DNA of 64,000 nucleotides from Hydrogenophaga sp. (lineage in GTDB: Bacteria > Pseudomonadota > Gammaproteobacteria > Burkholderiales > Burkholderiaceae_C): NCBI RefSeq assembly GCF_018780075.1, contig NZ_JADMKB010000027.1, forward strand, positions 87,526 through 151,525, read 5' to 3'. A program made the translations under genes and the position numbers. This document shows positions 62,802-64,000 of the stretch, one piece after another. The notes below the pieces were generated by a model. That model saw only the letters and a program-made list of their open reading frames with translations, ran no database searches and was not told where the DNA came from. Position 1 is the first letter of the stretch. Each line of letters opens with the position of its first letter.

Positions 62802-64000
62802 ATGGAGTTGAGAGTCGCGCTCGTTTTGCTCGCGAGCATTCTGGCAGTGGCTTGCACCCCGACCCGCCACTATCAAACAGAGCCAACACCTAGGTCGGAT
62901 GCTCACGGAGTTATCAAAGGGGGTATCGCTGCAGAGCTGCGTCCGACGGGGTGCGTCTTGGCCAATCGGGAGGTCGCGGTTGTTGAGTTCGATGACTATG
63001 GAAACTTGTTCAATCGAACACAATTGAACTGCGCTGTGGACGGAGTGGCCGGCGCGGCCAGGGCCGGTGCCGTAGTTCTCGTCTATGTTCATGGCTGGCA
63101 TCACAGTGCTCGGACAACAGAAGACTCATTCGACGACTTAAACAAGTTCAGGACGTTCGTCGCGCAGTTTGCGGGCAGGTCAGCTGAGACCCAAAGCCTT
63201 TCTCAAGCGCCTGGTCAAGAGGTTCCTGTAGTGGGAGTCTTTGTCGGCTGGAGAGGGGACTCCATCGAATCCAGTGGCATCACGATGCCGCTCAGCTATG
63301 CGCTCACGTTCTGGGACCGTAAGGCTGCCGCCCAGAATATCGGGAACTCCGGGGGCGTGACAGAACTGTTCTTTCGCCTGGAACAAGTCAGGACAAACTT
63401 CGACTCAACCGGCACGAAATTGGTCGCGATTGGGCACAGCTTTGGCGGGGCGCTTTTGTACTCTGCGTTGAGTGCGCGACTTCTTGACCAGGCTCTTGCT
63501 GACCAGCTTAGCTTCGCGGCTTCTCAAGGTGCACCGCAGGAGCCGCAGACTCGTCGTTTTTCACCGGATGTGTTGGTCCTGGTGAACCCCGCAATTGAAG
63601 CGATGCGATTTAAGCCTTACCTCGACTTGGTGAGGCGGTGGCCACATGGAAAGGGCACTCCGCCCAGACTCATCATCGCCACGAGCTCTGCGGATTGGGC
63701 AACAGGTTACGCGTTCCCTATTGGCAGAACGCTTTCGACAACATTCGCGTCATACAGTGACCCCAGCGATGCTGCTGTGAACAAGACTGCGATAGGACAC
63801 TACGACCCCTTCGTGACCCATCAGCTCGTTGTGGATGCGAAGGGGTGCCCCAACCCGAAGATGTTGGTTGGGCCTGACCTTGTACAAGCCAGCAGCAACC
63901 CACTCTGTGTAAGCAGTCCTGACGAGGATTCTGGGAGTGTTGGAGCCCCGATGGCCACCCCAAACCGCCCCACTTGTGGCCGGTCAAACTGCTCCAGGCA
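62802..64000 (+). CDS. Lipoprotein alpha/beta hydrolase, cargo gene (3' end outside window)
   Basis: Open from ATG 62802 (or 62799) to the last base, 399 codons and two bases without a stop. The signal peptide MELRVALVLLASILAVAC ends in a lipobox with Cys18, so the protein is probably lipid-anchored. VVLVYVHGWHH (His97) is the oxyanion loop of an alpha/beta hydrolase, and VAIGHSFGGALLY carries nucleophile Ser203. A His/Asp pair is likely further on (GHYDPF). Codon use is less GC-biased than in the flanking chromosome. GGGAG precedes the start. Function is unknown: an esterase or lipase-like activity, or a role in defence or attack as element cargo, are possible. Confidence 0.8.
   Translation, partial: MELRVALVLLASILAVACTPTRHYQTEPTPRSDAHGVIKGGIAAELRPTGCVLANREVAVVEFDDYGNLFNRTQLNCAVDGVAGAARAGAVVLVYVHGWHHSARTTEDSFDDLNKFRTFVAQFAGRSAETQSLSQAPGQEVPVVGVFVGWRGDSIESSGITMPLSYALTFWDRKAAAQNIGNSGGVTELFFRLEQVRTNFDSTGTKLVAIGHSFGGALLYSALSARLLDQALADQLSFAASQGAPQEPQTRRFSPDVLVLVNPAIEAMRFKPYLDLVRRWPHGKGTPPRLIIATSSADWATGYAFPIGRTLSTTFASYSDPSDAAVNKTAIGHYDPFVTHQLVVDAKGCPNPKMLVGPDLVQASSNPLCVSSPDEDSGSVGAPMATPNRPTCGRSNCSR

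Larger units (their letters stand above)
62318..64000. mobile_element. Left part of an integrated element, Tn7-like end plus cargo
   Basis: DNA composition and coding style change abruptly at about 62318, inside comEC. The new sequence begins TGGAGACAAACAATAAAG and carries three spaced direct repeats in its first 132 bp (separate entries). From memory, Tn7 ends begin TGTGGGCGGACAATAAAG, and TnsB sites contain ACAATAAAGT; the match is good at the ACAATAAAG part. The first base of the element is uncertain, since the expected 5'-TGT is not present. No transposase gene or second end is in the window, so the assignment to Tn7-like rests on this repeat layout alone. Cargo begins at 62802. Confidence 0.6.

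Overview
The window is high-GC bacterial DNA, densely coded on both strands. The protein families and their combinations (an aap amino-acid transporter, a TAXI solute-binding protein, DUF1631, DUF1415 and DUF4148 proteins, a BktB-type thiolase) point to a betaproteobacterium of the Burkholderiales. It is probably a member of the Comamonadaceae, close to Hydrogenophaga. That placement is inferred from protein character only. No rRNA, tRNA or CRISPR array was seen.

Layout. 1-2 kb: an ECF sigma-factor operon with a duplicated 64-bp segment that creates a small coupled ORF. 2.4-6.2 kb: a LysR regulator, a four-module DUF4148 protein, and a cupin / MoaD-like / BNR-propeller triplet. 6.3-9.6 kb: an EEP-family hydrolase and a QseBC-type two-component pair. 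9.7-19.3 kb: an RhlE-type helicase, two DUF1631 proteins, EttA and a DUF1415 protein. 19.3-22.4 kb: a TAXI-type binding protein and a PAS-containing chemoreceptor. 22.5-27.4 kb: a six-gene copper-handling cluster (CusF-like, DUF411, cupredoxin, multicopper oxidase, TolC-like, small His/Cys-rich protein). 27.5-31.7 kb: aapJQMP with an attenuator-like hairpin behind aapJ. 32-38 kb: an acyl-CoA ligase and several membrane, iron and calcium proteins. 38.4-41.4 kb: a RavA-ViaA-like pair. 41.5-46.6 kb: a thiolase, then a six-gene run fecR-ompA-hugZ-rluA-SDR-phosphatase. 46.7-53.9 kb: dusC, gshA, a dienelactone hydrolase, a ferredoxin, a DnaA-box repeat region, rbgA. 53.9-61.4 kb: a transglutaminase / circularly permuted ATP-grasp / alpha-E / DUF2126 cluster, predicted to make or modify a peptide-like product.

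The right edge is the most unusual part. A comEC gene starting at 61558 is cut off after about 255 codons at about 62320. From there the DNA is less GC-rich and opens with three spaced copies of a TTGTACTCTGG-containing repeat, two of them carrying ACAATAAAGT. This arrangement looks like the end of a Tn7-like transposon. The first cargo gene is a lipoprotein alpha/beta hydrolase that runs out of the window.

Two repeat systems cut across the gene map: about thirteen GC-rich palindromic elements at gene ends, and an ungapped 100-bp direct repeat upstream of 51056 that carries DnaA-box-like 9-mers. Start codons were chosen from ribosome binding sites, overlaps and family N-termini, so several proteins are shorter than the longest open frame. 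All functional names come from recognised motifs, without database searches.
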